This document shows positions 7,661-14,777 of a stretch of 47,326 nucleotides of DNA, in pieces (the stretch's first letter is position 1; each line of letters starts with the position of its first letter). Position numbers and translations under genes: made by a program. The stretch is taken from assembly GCA_023227945.1 (NCBI GenBank), contig JALOCC010000011.1, positions 1-47,326 on the forward strand. Direction: 5' to 3'. This stretch comes from Candidatus Omnitrophota bacterium. Its GTDB lineage: Bacteria; Omnitrophota; Gorgyraeia; Duberdicusellales; 4484-171. The notes beneath the pieces are model-generated. The model was not told the origin of the DNA, did not search any database, and saw only the letters and a list, made by a program, of their open reading frames with translations.

Positions 7661-7687
7661 GTGTTACTTTTTTATTAATGATAACAC
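7661..7687. promoter_or_regulatory. NikR operator
   Basis: GTGTTAC-N13-ATAACAC is one mismatch from the GTGTTAC-N13/14-GTAACAC motif described for NikR outside enterobacteria. It overlaps the -10 element of the nikR promoter and starts about 50 nt upstream of the nikR GTG. It fits nickel-dependent repression. Confidence 0.75.
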
Positions 7688-7705
7688 TAAATAATATGTT
7701 GTCAA
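7678..7705 (-). promoter_or_regulatory. nikR promoter
   Basis: On the minus strand TTGACA (7700-7705), a 16-nt spacer, then TATCAT (7678-7683). The -10 lies inside the NikR operator. Confidence 0.6.
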
Positions 7706-7765
7706 GCCCATTTAGCATTCTTTAACCGACATGCGGAACTCACATTTTTTTATTATCATTAGTTT

Positions 7766-8587
7766 TCATTCTTTGGCTCTACGATATAAAAAAGAGCCGA
7801 CGAAAAATATAAAATTCACCATCACAATGGTAGCGCCTGATGGAAGATTTAGAACATACGAAGCAAAGATACCTATAATTACTGAAATAACCGCAAATGT
7901 TCCGGCAAGGGCTATGGTTGAACGAAAACTTTTTACTACCTGCAAAGCAGATATTGCCGGCAGGATAATCAAACTTGAAACCAGCATTGTTCCTACGATC
8001 TTGATTCCTAATACTACAACCAGCGAAGTCAACAATATTAAAATCCTATTAACCAAACGTACTTTTATTCCTGACACTTGAGCGTATTCCTCATCAAAGG
8101 TTATGGCGAATAAATCATGGTAAAAAAGCCCGATAATTAAAGCTACGATCAAAGAAATTATAACCGTCATCCAGACTTCAAAGCTACTCACTGAAAGGAT
8201 ATTACCGAAAAGATAACTGAATAAATCTACGTTAAAACCACCGGCGGTGCTCGCAATAATCACTCCAAGGGCTATACCAAAAGATGAAACAAGCCCTATT
8301 GCTGCATCGCCATATACGGCTGCTTTTTCATTGAGCTTAAGGATAAGAAGTGAAGCGAGCCCGACTAAAGGAATAGAAATAACCATTGGTTGAGAGCGCA
8401 AAAGAAGCCCAATGGCTACGGTAGCAAAGCTTACATGGGCAAGGCCGTCGCCGATGAGTGAAAACCTGCGTAAAACAAGGAATACACCCAAACAAGAACA
8501 TCCTAGAGCCATAAACGAACCCGCGATAATTGCGCGTTGCACAAATGCATATTTAAGGGCTTCTTGAATCTGTTGAAATATATCCAT
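7766..8587 (-). CDS. znuB: zinc/manganese-type ABC transporter permease (ZnuB-like)
   Basis: A 273-residue polytopic protein with about eight membrane segments, matching the ABC-3 permease family (ZnuB/MntB/TroC). Typical family blocks are seen: LGCSCLGVFLVLRRFSLIGD near the N-terminus, GLAHVSFATVAIGLL, and a C-terminal VGTMLVSSLIILPAISALQV. It forms the channel for the divalent metal delivered by the binding protein encoded at 9375-10385. Its ATG lies one base past the ATPase stop, so translation is coupled. Zinc is the likeliest substrate given the Fur/Zur-type regulator at the operon head and the His-rich binding protein. Manganese cannot be excluded. Confidence 0.88.
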   Translation of the reverse strand: MDIFQQIQEALKYAFVQRAIIAGSFMALGCSCLGVFLVLRRFSLIGDGLAHVSFATVAIGLLLRSQPMVISIPLVGLASLLILKLNEKAAVYGDAAIGLVSSFGIALGVIIASTAGGFNVDLFSYLFGNILSVSSFEVWMTVIISLIVALIIGLFYHDLFAITFDEEYAQVSGIKVRLVNRILILLTSLVVVLGIKIVGTMLVSSLIILPAISALQVVKSFRSTIALAGTFAVISVIIGIFASYVLNLPSGATIVMVNFIFFVGSFLYRRAKE

Positions 8588-8588
8588 T

Positions 8589-9323
8589 TTAATGCCTGTG
8601 ACAAATAAGGTGTTGGCTTACGCCAAAATATTCAGACATCCGGGGAGATTTACAGAATTCTTCAAATGTTCCGTAAAAAATAACCTGCCGGTCTAAATAA
8701 AGCAGTTTTGAGGCATATTTGCCGACTGAAGCTATATCATGCGAAACCAAAAGTACAGTTACATGTTTTTCTTTATTAAGTTTCTGCACAGTCTCATAAA
8801 ATGTTTCTCGCGACTGCGGATCAAGAGCAATAGTCGGTTCATCAAGAATAAGAACACTGGGCGAATGCACGAGAGAACGAGCTAACAGAACTCTTTGTTG
8901 TTGACCACCTGAAAGTTTGCCTATGGGGCGATCCTTGAGGCTTGTAATCTTAAGCGTCTTCATGATTGCTTCAGCTGCCGCATAATCTTCTTTTGTTAAC
9001 CGCTTGGGGAACTTTTTACAACAATACACCCCGGAAACAACTATTTCCTTAGCGGTAGCTGGAAAACGCTGGTCAAGAAATGACATTTTCTGAGGAAGGT
9101 ATCCTATATGTTTATGTAAAGTAAACCTTGAAAGGCTCTCACCCTGGAAAACAATCTTACCTTCAAAAGAAACCAATCCCAAAAGTGCTTTTACCAAAGT
9201 AGTTTTGCCGGAACCATTAGGCCCGACAATGCCAATGTAATCACCGGCTTCTACTTTGAAGTTTACGCTAGATAACGCTTCAATATTTTGGTATTTAACG
9301 CTTAAGTTTTTTACTTCTATCAT
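8589..9323 (-). CDS. znuC: zinc/manganese-type ABC transporter ATPase (ZnuC-like)
   Basis: A 244-residue cytoplasmic ATPase with Walker A (GPNGSGKTT), Q-loop region (GYLPQKMSF), signature LSGGQQQRVLLARS, Walker B (VLILDEPT) and the switch histidine in LLVSHD. It closely resembles the ATPases of ABC metal importers and sits between the permease and the binding protein. The only ribosome-binding-like sequence (GGGG, about 10 nt before the ATG at 9323) lies in the arm of the hairpin at 9334-9383, so its translation may depend on how that hairpin folds. Confidence 0.9.
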   Translation of the reverse strand: MIEVKNLSVKYQNIEALSSVNFKVEAGDYIGIVGPNGSGKTTLVKALLGLVSFEGKIVFQGESLSRFTLHKHIGYLPQKMSFLDQRFPATAKEIVVSGVYCCKKFPKRLTKEDYAAAEAIMKTLKITSLKDRPIGKLSGGQQQRVLLARSLVHSPSVLILDEPTIALDPQSRETFYETVQKLNKEKHVTVLLVSHDIASVGKYASKLLYLDRQVIFYGTFEEFCKSPRMSEYFGVSQHLICHRH

Positions 9324-9333
9324 TTTTTATTTA

Positions 9334-9383
9334 CCCCGTTAGAAATCTCTAACAATTAAATATCCCCGTAATTTCTAACGGGG
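9334..9383 (-). promoter_or_regulatory. znuA-znuC intercistronic hairpin with alternative folds
   Basis: Perfect 13-bp arms CCCCGTTAGAAAT (9334-9346) and its complement (9371-9383). Two smaller hairpins compete with the long stem: GTTAGA/TCTAAC (9338-9353) and CCCCGT/ACGGGG (9364-9383). The element covers the znuA stop and the GGGG upstream of znuC. It may stabilise the upstream mRNA, limit znuC translation or act as an attenuator. Confidence 0.6.
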
Positions 9384-10385
9384 CGAACACTCAAGGCCGA
9401 CTCTTAATTTATTCAAATTATCTTCCATAATCTCAAGGAAAGTAACTCCCCTGCTTAGCCCATCTTTACTGACATTATGTGCTCCATGAAGCAATTCAAG
9501 TTTAGCTCCTGTTTCGGAAGCAATAGTGCGCGCTATTTTTGGATCAAGCAACTCTTCGTAATAGACATAGTTTGTTCCGGAAGCTTTTAGCTTCTTAATT
9601 AATTCAACTATTGCCTTAGGGGTTGGCTCGGCATTCGGAGAAAAACCTTCATACGGAGAGATATATTCTAATCCATACCTTTTAGCAAAATATCCAAAAG
9701 CAAAATGCCCGCCGTAGATAAGTGTCTTATGCCTGCAGCTAAGAAACGTGTCTTTAAAATGCCTGTCAAGATGGATGAGTTTAGTATTATATTCATTCGC
9801 ATTCTTTAGATAGAAATCTTTGTTGTCGGGGTCTTTATCGGCAAAGGCATCGGCAATAGTTTGCACCATGATTTGGGCATTGCCTAAATCAAGCCATATA
9901 TGCGGGTCTTTACCGCCATGGTGATGGTTATGTTCGTGTTCTTCTTTATGGTGTTCGGCATGTTTATCATCTTCTCTTTCGTGATGCTCTCCTTCTTCAT
10001 GCTCAGCTTCCTCGTTATGGTCTTCTTCGCTCATAAGTTCAACATCTTTACTTGCGTCAACTACTAAAAGATTTTTATTAGAAATTCCTTTAAGTACATC
10101 CTCTACCCATGGTTCCATATATTTTCCAGTGTAAATAAACACATCTGCCTTGCTAATCCTAATAATATCCGCTGGTTTAGGTTCAAAAGTATGTGACTCA
10201 ACCCCTGGTGGCAGTAACAACGTAACGTTTACTTTATCTTTGCCAATTTGTTTTGCGAAATCATAGGTTGGGAATAATGTTGTTATAACTTCAATTTTCT
10301 TCTTGTCTTGCAAGCTTTGAGCCATGATAGATGCTACCCCAACCAAAAATACAAATAAGAAAGCTATAAAAATTTTCTTAAACAT
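9375..10385 (-). CDS. znuA: periplasmic zinc-binding protein (ZnuA-like)
   Basis: A 336-residue cluster A-I metal-binding protein. The signal peptide (residues 1-22, ending IMAQ) exports it to the periplasm. The family start IEVITTLFPTYDF and the ligand-bearing blocks PPGVESHTFEPKP, KDPHIWLD, YGGHFAFGYFAKRYG and ETGAKLELLHGAH are all present. A long Glu/His-rich loop (about residues 120-155, with stretches such as HEHNHHHGG) is the hallmark of zinc-specific ZnuA proteins and may buffer zinc. AGGAGG precedes the ATG at 10385. The hairpin at 9334-9383 follows it, as often seen after binding-protein genes. Confidence 0.92.
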   Translation of the reverse strand: MFKKIFIAFLFVFLVGVASIMAQSLQDKKKIEVITTLFPTYDFAKQIGKDKVNVTLLLPPGVESHTFEPKPADIIRISKADVFIYTGKYMEPWVEDVLKGISNKNLLVVDASKDVELMSEEDHNEEAEHEEGEHHEREDDKHAEHHKEEHEHNHHHGGKDPHIWLDLGNAQIMVQTIADAFADKDPDNKDFYLKNANEYNTKLIHLDRHFKDTFLSCRHKTLIYGGHFAFGYFAKRYGLEYISPYEGFSPNAEPTPKAIVELIKKLKASGTNYVYYEELLDPKIARTIASETGAKLELLHGAHNVSKDGLSRGVTFLEIMEDNLNKLRVGLECSPR

Positions 10386-10399
10386 CTTGTGCCTCCTGG

Positions 10400-10972
10400 T
10401 TAAAAAATACTTTCTAAAAACGATTGTTTCTTTTTTGTGGCCTGAGCATCTTTTATATAAAAAAGTGTGTTCAAATGCTTTTCTCCAGCACCATCGGCAA
10501 ACTGTTCTTTTTTTACAATAAATGTTCCGATTACTTCAACCAACGGCGTAAATGGCGGTTCAACAACATCTCCTTGTTTCATGTCCACGATAACCGTATT
10601 AAATATTGTAGGCTGATTACCCCAACTGCAGCAAGGGCATCCATAGGCATTTTTTGAAACGCCAAAGTTAGAAATTGGCTCTTTCACGTAATAGGCTTGG
10701 GAAGGTATTAAAAAATACCCTGTTATCTTTACTTTCTTTCCGTTTAAAGCAAGGATAGTTTTCGGTATTTCTTTTAAATCTGCCTTATCATCAGTAACAT
10801 AGCGCTCAGTTTTTTCTAATAACTTAAAATCAAGAGTAACTATCTGTTGGCTTTCTTTTGAAGGTTCTTTTTCTGCTGCACCCAATACCGCACTTTGCCA
10901 GATTAATACTGCCAACAAGTATAGTAAGGCTACAGTTTTTACAATAATGCTGTTTTTCCCTTTAATTTCCAT
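10400..10972 (-). CDS. DUF3299-like exported protein
   Basis: A 190-residue protein with an N-terminal signal/anchor segment (about 9-32) and a globular domain. That domain carries LNGKKVKITGYFLIPSQ and the cysteine motif CPCCSWGNQPTIFNTVIV, typical of DUF3299 proteins. These are periplasmic proteins of unknown function often encoded next to zinc or other metal ABC importers. Its ATG overlaps the end of the TPR gene by 11 nt, and znuA follows 14 nt later, so it is translated with the importer. A role in metal handling or in delivery to the binding protein is inferred from context. Confidence 0.75.
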   Translation of the reverse strand: MEIKGKNSIIVKTVALLYLLAVLIWQSAVLGAAEKEPSKESQQIVTLDFKLLEKTERYVTDDKADLKEIPKTILALNGKKVKITGYFLIPSQAYYVKEPISNFGVSKNAYGCPCCSWGNQPTIFNTVIVDMKQGDVVEPPFTPLVEVIGTFIVKKEQFADGAGEKHLNTLFYIKDAQATKKKQSFLESIF

Positions 10973-11567
10973 ATAAATTAATCTGGCCTCCTGCGCTTTG
11001 CTCTGGATAATACTTTTTTATTTCTTGTTGAATTTGCCTCATTTTGAAATTATCACCTAATGCTTTGAAACATTCTTCGAGCATAGCCAGCGCGCTGCGA
11101 TGATAATTAAGTAAATTTACGCCCAAAGAATTACCGTTATCAGGGCCTTTATTCCGTATGTATTCAAAATACGGCATAGCTTTAGCAAACTCTTTCTTTG
11201 AGAAATAAATCATACCGAGATCAAAATTTGCTTCTCTATCATTGGGATTCAACGAATAAACTTTTTCATAAGCAGTTAAAGCTTTACCAATGTCTCCTTT
11301 CTCCCTGTAAGCATATCCTAGAGAAGACCAGACTTTTGCGTTATTTTTATCAATAAAGATGATTTTTCTGCATACTCTTATGACTTCATCATAAGAAGCG
11401 CAGGAAAAATATGAAGCAGCCCGTACAAGCATTTGTTGAGCTATAAATGGTTTTAATAAAAATAGCAGCGGTACAACAATAAGCACACTTATCAGCCATC
11501 GCTTAAACAAGCTATGAGAAGAGTGATGATGGTGCTCTTGGCCACACGTACATTTCTCTAAAGACAT
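10962..11567 (-). CDS. membrane-anchored TPR protein with His/Cys-rich N-terminus
   Basis: A 201-residue protein. Residues 7-17 read CTCGQEHHHHS, a likely metal-binding tail on the cytoplasmic side. A transmembrane helix follows at about 26-44. The rest holds TPR repeats (AKVWSSLGYAYREKGDIGKA, then ANFDLGMIYFSKKEFAKA) facing the periplasm. GGAG precedes the ATG at 11567. It sits between a CcdA-like gene and DUF3299 in the Zur-type operon. A scaffold role for zinc handling or for maturation of periplasmic metalloproteins is plausible but unproven. Confidence 0.7.
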   Translation of the reverse strand: MSLEKCTCGQEHHHHSSHSLFKRWLISVLIVVPLLFLLKPFIAQQMLVRAASYFSCASYDEVIRVCRKIIFIDKNNAKVWSSLGYAYREKGDIGKALTAYEKVYSLNPNDREANFDLGMIYFSKKEFAKAMPYFEYIRNKGPDNGNSLGVNLLNYHRSALAMLEECFKALGDNFKMRQIQQEIKKYYPEQSAGGQINLYGN

Positions 11568-11582
11568 TCTTTCTCCATTCTT

Positions 11583-12284
11583 CTATGCAAGCATTATCAG
11601 GAATATTCCGGTAACTATTAAAATATTACCTGCGATAAAACCGATAGCTGTTTCAAGCCGCTGGGTCTGAGGCATTATGTGTTTCAAAATGCTGGTTGAG
11701 AAACCTATAACTAAAATTGGGACGCTTTGGCCGATAGCAAAACTAATAAATATCAGGCCTGAATAAAATAAAGATCCTTTAATTACCGCTAAACTCGCTA
11801 TTACCATCAGTACTGCTCCGCAACAGGGGCAGGCAGGCATTTCTAAAAAAGCGAAAAATATTCCCAGGGCAAATGCTGAGTGAATAGTTTTAGCTTGTTT
11901 TATCGTTGCATCGCAGCGTTTGTGAAACCAGCTTTGACCAGCAGGTATCAATCCTGCAAAAAGAAACCCTCCGATAAACAGTAAAATTCCTAAGCTTAAA
12001 TAAAGGTACCTGCTGATTTGGATAAATTTTCCGGCAAGATCAGTAATAAGCCCAAACAAAAACCCGATGATAGTATAGCTGACAATCAGCCCACAGATAA
12101 AAGCCAATGAGAGATGCATTCCTTTTTTTCTAGACTCTGCTCCCGCGGCAACATAACCCCAAACAACAGGAAGCCTGGCGATAGTGCAAGAACTTAGTGA
12201 CGCAACAGCACCAGCAAAAGCCACCGCCGCTAAAACTACCGGAAATGAACCATTAATTAATATATTCTGAATAGAAGAAATCAT
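11583..12284 (-). CDS. CcdA/DsbD-like transmembrane protein
   Basis: A 233-residue protein with six predicted membrane helices. It matches the cytochrome-c-biogenesis/DsbD transmembrane family, whose two conserved helix cysteines carry electrons across the inner membrane. Here the candidates are SSCTIARLPVVWGY in helix 1 and MPACPCCGAVL in helix 4, the latter with three cysteines. It could keep the CPCC motif of the neighbouring DUF3299 protein or other periplasmic thiols reduced. AAAGG precedes the ATG at 12284. No cytochrome c biogenesis genes are nearby, so a thiol or metal role is likelier than haem attachment. Confidence 0.75.
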   Translation of the reverse strand: MISSIQNILINGSFPVVLAAVAFAGAVASLSSCTIARLPVVWGYVAAGAESRKKGMHLSLAFICGLIVSYTIIGFLFGLITDLAGKFIQISRYLYLSLGILLFIGGFLFAGLIPAGQSWFHKRCDATIKQAKTIHSAFALGIFFAFLEMPACPCCGAVLMVIASLAVIKGSLFYSGLIFISFAIGQSVPILVIGFSTSILKHIMPQTQRLETAIGFIAGNILIVTGIFLIMLA

Positions 12285-12345
12285 TTTACCTTTTACTTAC
12301 TAACAATCTGAGTTAGACCCTATTTGGATACATACTTAAATGATT

Positions 12346-12645
12346 TTAATAAAGGGCATATGGCGGGGCACGGGAAATATTAGCGGAAAGCAAAATCTTA
12401 ACCAATGGAATGGTGGCTAGAATGTCAATGAAACTGACGACATGGAATATAACGTAAAATATAGCCGCAAAGAAAAATATAAATGCTGCATAGTACAGCC
12501 AAATACAAATCGGGCACTCATGTGCATCGTTTCTATCGTGATGCAGGCTGTGTACAAACGGATGGAATATTACAATCCCAAGAAAAACAGCAAAAACAAC
12601 TAATAATAAAAAAGATATTTTCTTTCTCATTTGCACTTTGAACAT
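12346..12645 (-). CDS. small His/Cys-rich membrane protein
   Basis: A 99-residue protein with an N-terminal membrane helix (about 10-30) and a second hydrophobic segment (about 49-75). Between them lies HPFVHSLHHDRNDAHECPIC, a dense cluster of His and Cys that would face the periplasm and looks like a metal site. It overlaps the end of the regulator gene. The ATG at 12645 has a nearby GAGGG, but an internal ATG at 12630 forms an ATGA overlap with the regulator stop and would give 94 residues. I do not recognise a named family with confidence. Its place second in the Zur-type operon suggests zinc sensing or transfer. Confidence 0.6.
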   Translation of the reverse strand: MFKVQMRKKISFLLLVVFAVFLGIVIFHPFVHSLHHDRNDAHECPICIWLYYAAFIFFFAAIFYVIFHVVSFIDILATIPLVKILLSANISRAPPYALY

Positions 12646-13043
12646 ACACCCTCTATTTGCAGATGATGCGTCTCGACTTTAGCTTTAAGATTCTTCTTAA
12701 TAAATTCCGATATACCTTTAAAGTTACAAAAATTAACTTCATCAACCTTTTTGCATTTACGGCAAACAAAATGATGGTGATGCGTGCCGGGAGAATCACA
12801 TAGCGCATAGCACAATTGGCGGTCAGAAGATAATGATTGCACTAAAATCCCTGCTTTCTTAAGTTCATCCAATATCCGATATACAGTCGGTAACCCTATT
12901 TTAGGAAGTTTTTGTTTTAACTTATTATAAATATCGTAAGGCCCCATTCGCATGCCAGACTTCAAAAATAAACCTATAACCGCTTTACGCCTTGGGGTTA
13001 TCTTTAATTTATTCCTTTTGAGTGTTTGAAAATATTCTTCCAT
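12627..13043 (-). CDS. Fur-family metalloregulator, probably Zur
   Basis: About 138 residues from the ATG at 13043 (146 from the upstream ATG at 13067). The winged helix carries KITPRRKAVIGLF and IGLPTVYRILDELKKAGI. The C-terminal dimer domain has HHHHFVCRKC and GVCSKC, whose two CxxC pairs form the structural zinc site. It heads the operon with znuACB, so a Zur (zinc uptake) role is the best guess. The promoter (13073-13100) predicts a transcript start near 13066, at or inside the upstream ATG, which is why I prefer 13043. A 25-bp palindrome covering this point should serve autoregulation. Confidence 0.82.
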   Translation of the reverse strand: MEEYFQTLKRNKLKITPRRKAVIGLFLKSGMRMGPYDIYNKLKQKLPKIGLPTVYRILDELKKAGILVQSLSSDRQLCYALCDSPGTHHHHFVCRKCKKVDEVNFCNFKGISEFIKKNLKAKVETHHLQIEGVCSKCK

Positions 13044-13052
13044 AGACTTATT

Positions 13053-13077
13053 ATAAATAGAAATCATTTCTATTTAT
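13053..13077. promoter_or_regulatory. Zur/Fur-type operator palindrome
   Basis: Perfect 12-bp arms ATAAATAGAAAT / ATTTCTATTTAT around a single central base give the 7-1-7-type Fur-family box. It overlaps the -10 element and the predicted transcription start of the znu operon, an ideal repression site. Confidence 0.75.
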
Positions 13078-13100
13078 ATCATAATTAAAAAACGTGTCAA
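13073..13100 (-). promoter_or_regulatory. promoter of the zur-znu operon
   Basis: On the minus strand TTGACA (13095-13100), a 16-nt spacer, then TATAAA (13073-13078). The -10 is covered by the palindrome at 13053-13077. Confidence 0.65.
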
Positions 13101-13131
13101 TAAAATATTTAAATACGGTTGGGAGTTAATC

Positions 13132-13623
13132 TTAAGACAATTTTCCTATTTTGACTCTTTGGGGTGTCCTATTGTTCTGGAAATGTTTTTTGAGCCATCC
13201 GTTTTTTACATGTTTACGATAATCAAAATAAGCTACGTAGGGTTTAATATCTAATAGTAGTGTTTTATCAAGCATGTCTACTTCTGAAAAAATAATAGTG
13301 CTGCCTATAACATCTTTTAGTTTAACGATAGAGAATCCAAGATGATTTGGCCGATGAGGACTTCTTATCGCGAATATACCATGCTCGACATCTTCGAGGA
13401 ATGGCTTGCCAATAAGTTTCTCTTCTTTTGAACGGTTAAAATAATAAATTAAGATTAAATGAGAGAATCCCTTGATATCTTTAAGGCCTTGTTTATATCG
13501 TGGGAATATTTCTATTCTTCCCTTAACGCCTTTTTCGAACTGCCCTTGAATGGGCATCCCCTTCGACTCTTTATAGGGCGTATGGATTATTCCGATAGGT
13601 TTTAGTTTAATTTCTTTTTTCAT
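13132..13623 (-). CDS. trmO: TrmO-type tRNA N6-threonylcarbamoyladenosine methyltransferase
   Basis: About 163 residues from the second Met (168 from 13638). It matches the TsaA/TrmO (UPF0066) family: LKPIGIIHTPYKESKGMPIQ at the start, FSHLILIYYFNRS in the middle, the SAM-site block FAIRSPHRPNHLGFSIVKL and then LDIKPYVAYFD. The E. coli homologue methylates t6A37 of tRNA-Thr. In bacteria beyond enterics, and in archaea, these proteins also sit near metal genes. It stands alone just upstream of the zur promoter. The ribosome-binding site is weak for either start. Confidence 0.85.
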   Translation of the reverse strand: MKKEIKLKPIGIIHTPYKESKGMPIQGQFEKGVKGRIEIFPRYKQGLKDIKGFSHLILIYYFNRSKEEKLIGKPFLEDVEHGIFAIRSPHRPNHLGFSIVKLKDVIGSTIIFSEVDMLDKTLLLDIKPYVAYFDYRKHVKNGWLKKHFQNNRTPQRVKIGKLS

Positions 13624-13729
13624 TACAGAAATTAACATATCGAACTACGTTCCAGCAGATCTCGACGCTTTGCTTGAGACAATTTACTCCAACTCCAGTT
13701 TACACCTTCTGATTGAGCATTACTCCTAG

Positions 13730-14179
13730 TCACGAAATATCTCTATTTGCCTTCGCGAATAAAATATATTCTTTCAGACGAATCATCAAACCGCCTAAAA
13801 AACTAATGGAAGCTATTATAAAACACCAAAGCATAAAAAGCGCAGAGATAAATACGGCGTTTCCTATATTTTCCGGAAGATGATAGTGACCAAGATGTCT
13901 CTGAACATAAAAGTATAAATTTTCCGCTGAAATATGCGCCATAATCACTATCAGGATTTTTGCGTAAAATCCGGCGAAAAGACTTAATATCGTCTTAACC
14001 AAATAATTAGCTCGCAAAATTAATAAACCGGCCGGTACACCTAAAAAAGCGCAAGCAAGAAAGAATGGCTCTATCCGTTGAGGAAGGAAACCCTGCCAAC
14101 CTAAAAATAAATCCAGCGTAATCGCCGCTATTGCGAAGCAAAAAATAATTAAACCGATGTTTATTTTAATAGCTAGCAT
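13730..14179 (-). CDS. four-helix membrane protein of unknown function
   Basis: A 149-residue protein with four predicted membrane helices (about 5-25, 38-53, 61-82, 107-134) and a short polar tail. A loop contains HLGHYHLPENIG with three histidines. I do not recognise the family. It starts 19 nt after the stop of the SpeD-like gene, so the two are probably one unit. It might transport or be coupled to a product of that enzyme. This is only positional inference. Confidence 0.55.
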   Translation of the reverse strand: MLAIKINIGLIIFCFAIAAITLDLFLGWQGFLPQRIEPFFLACAFLGVPAGLLILRANYLVKTILSLFAGFYAKILIVIMAHISAENLYFYVQRHLGHYHLPENIGNAVFISALFMLWCFIIASISFLGGLMIRLKEYILFAKANRDIS

Positions 14180-14198
14180 AAAAATGGCGCATTCTTTT

Positions 14199-14558
14199 TT
14201 ACCTTACGAGAAACCGCGCTTTAACATAGTCAGCCTTAAAAAAATCTTTGGTAAACTTTTTAGCCACAGATGGATTAAATGGTTTACAAGAAAATATATT
14301 TATATAAGAAATACGCCAATGTTCAGAAAAATGAGCGGTGATAGAGCTGGTTTCGATAAACTGCGCGAGAGAATAACCTTTTGTGTGCGGTTTTTGTATG
14401 CCGAAGTAAGGCAAAAATAACTTACCGTATTTTACCATATCAATAAGCGGACAAAGTTTATCCACATATTCTTGAAGTTTTTTCTTGGATGTCATTACCC
14501 CTAAATCACAACCATGCAAATCCATTATGAGTTCATACCCAAAAACTTGTTTTTTCAT
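14199..14558 (-). CDS. divergent S-adenosylmethionine decarboxylase (SpeD)-like protein
   Basis: A 119-residue protein with the general SpeD layout: GYELIMDLHGCD at the start, a central SLAQFIETSSITAHFSEHW block and a C-terminal ISYINIFSCKPFNPSVAKKF block like the DIFTCG region of SpeD. In classical SpeD the ESH segment is cleaved so that its serine becomes the pyruvoyl cofactor. Here the region reads ETSSITAHFSE, so the exact processing site differs. It may be a neofunctionalised pyruvoyl decarboxylase or an inactive relative. AAGGAG precedes the ATG at 14558. No other polyamine genes are nearby. Confidence 0.65.
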   Translation of the reverse strand: MKKQVFGYELIMDLHGCDLGVMTSKKKLQEYVDKLCPLIDMVKYGKLFLPYFGIQKPHTKGYSLAQFIETSSITAHFSEHWRISYINIFSCKPFNPSVAKKFTKDFFKADYVKARFLVR

Positions 14559-14586
14559 TTAACCTCTCCTTATTTTTGCTACTAAA

Positions 14587-14754
14587 TTAAATAAAATTAG
14601 GACAAATGTATCGAAAATGCGTTGGCCCTTTTGTCTTTATGATATTTTTGCTGCTGCATTTTTTACATTTAGGCTTTATCTTTTTAGAATGCCTCTTTAT
14701 GACTACATTAAAATTTATTCCACAATTATTACAAAAATAATTATAAACAGGCAC
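14587..14754 (-). CDS. FmdB-like zinc-ribbon small protein
   Basis: A 55-residue ORF starting with GTG at 14754 (MPVYNYFCNNCGINF) and ending at 14587. Cys8, Cys11, Cys30 and Cys33 form two CxxC pairs (CNNC, CKKC) as in FmdB/CxxC_CxxC_SSSS zinc ribbons, which start MP-Y-Y-C--C. A third element is TKGPTHFRYIC. It begins 23 nt after the metallo-beta-lactamase stop, and a longer FmdB protein lies just upstream of that gene. The ribosome-binding site is weak. Confidence 0.65.
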   Translation of the reverse strand: MPVYNYFCNNCGINFNVVIKRHSKKIKPKCKKCSSKNIIKTKGPTHFRYICPNFI

Positions 14755-14777
14755 TTTAAATATCTTTTGTTCTTAAA

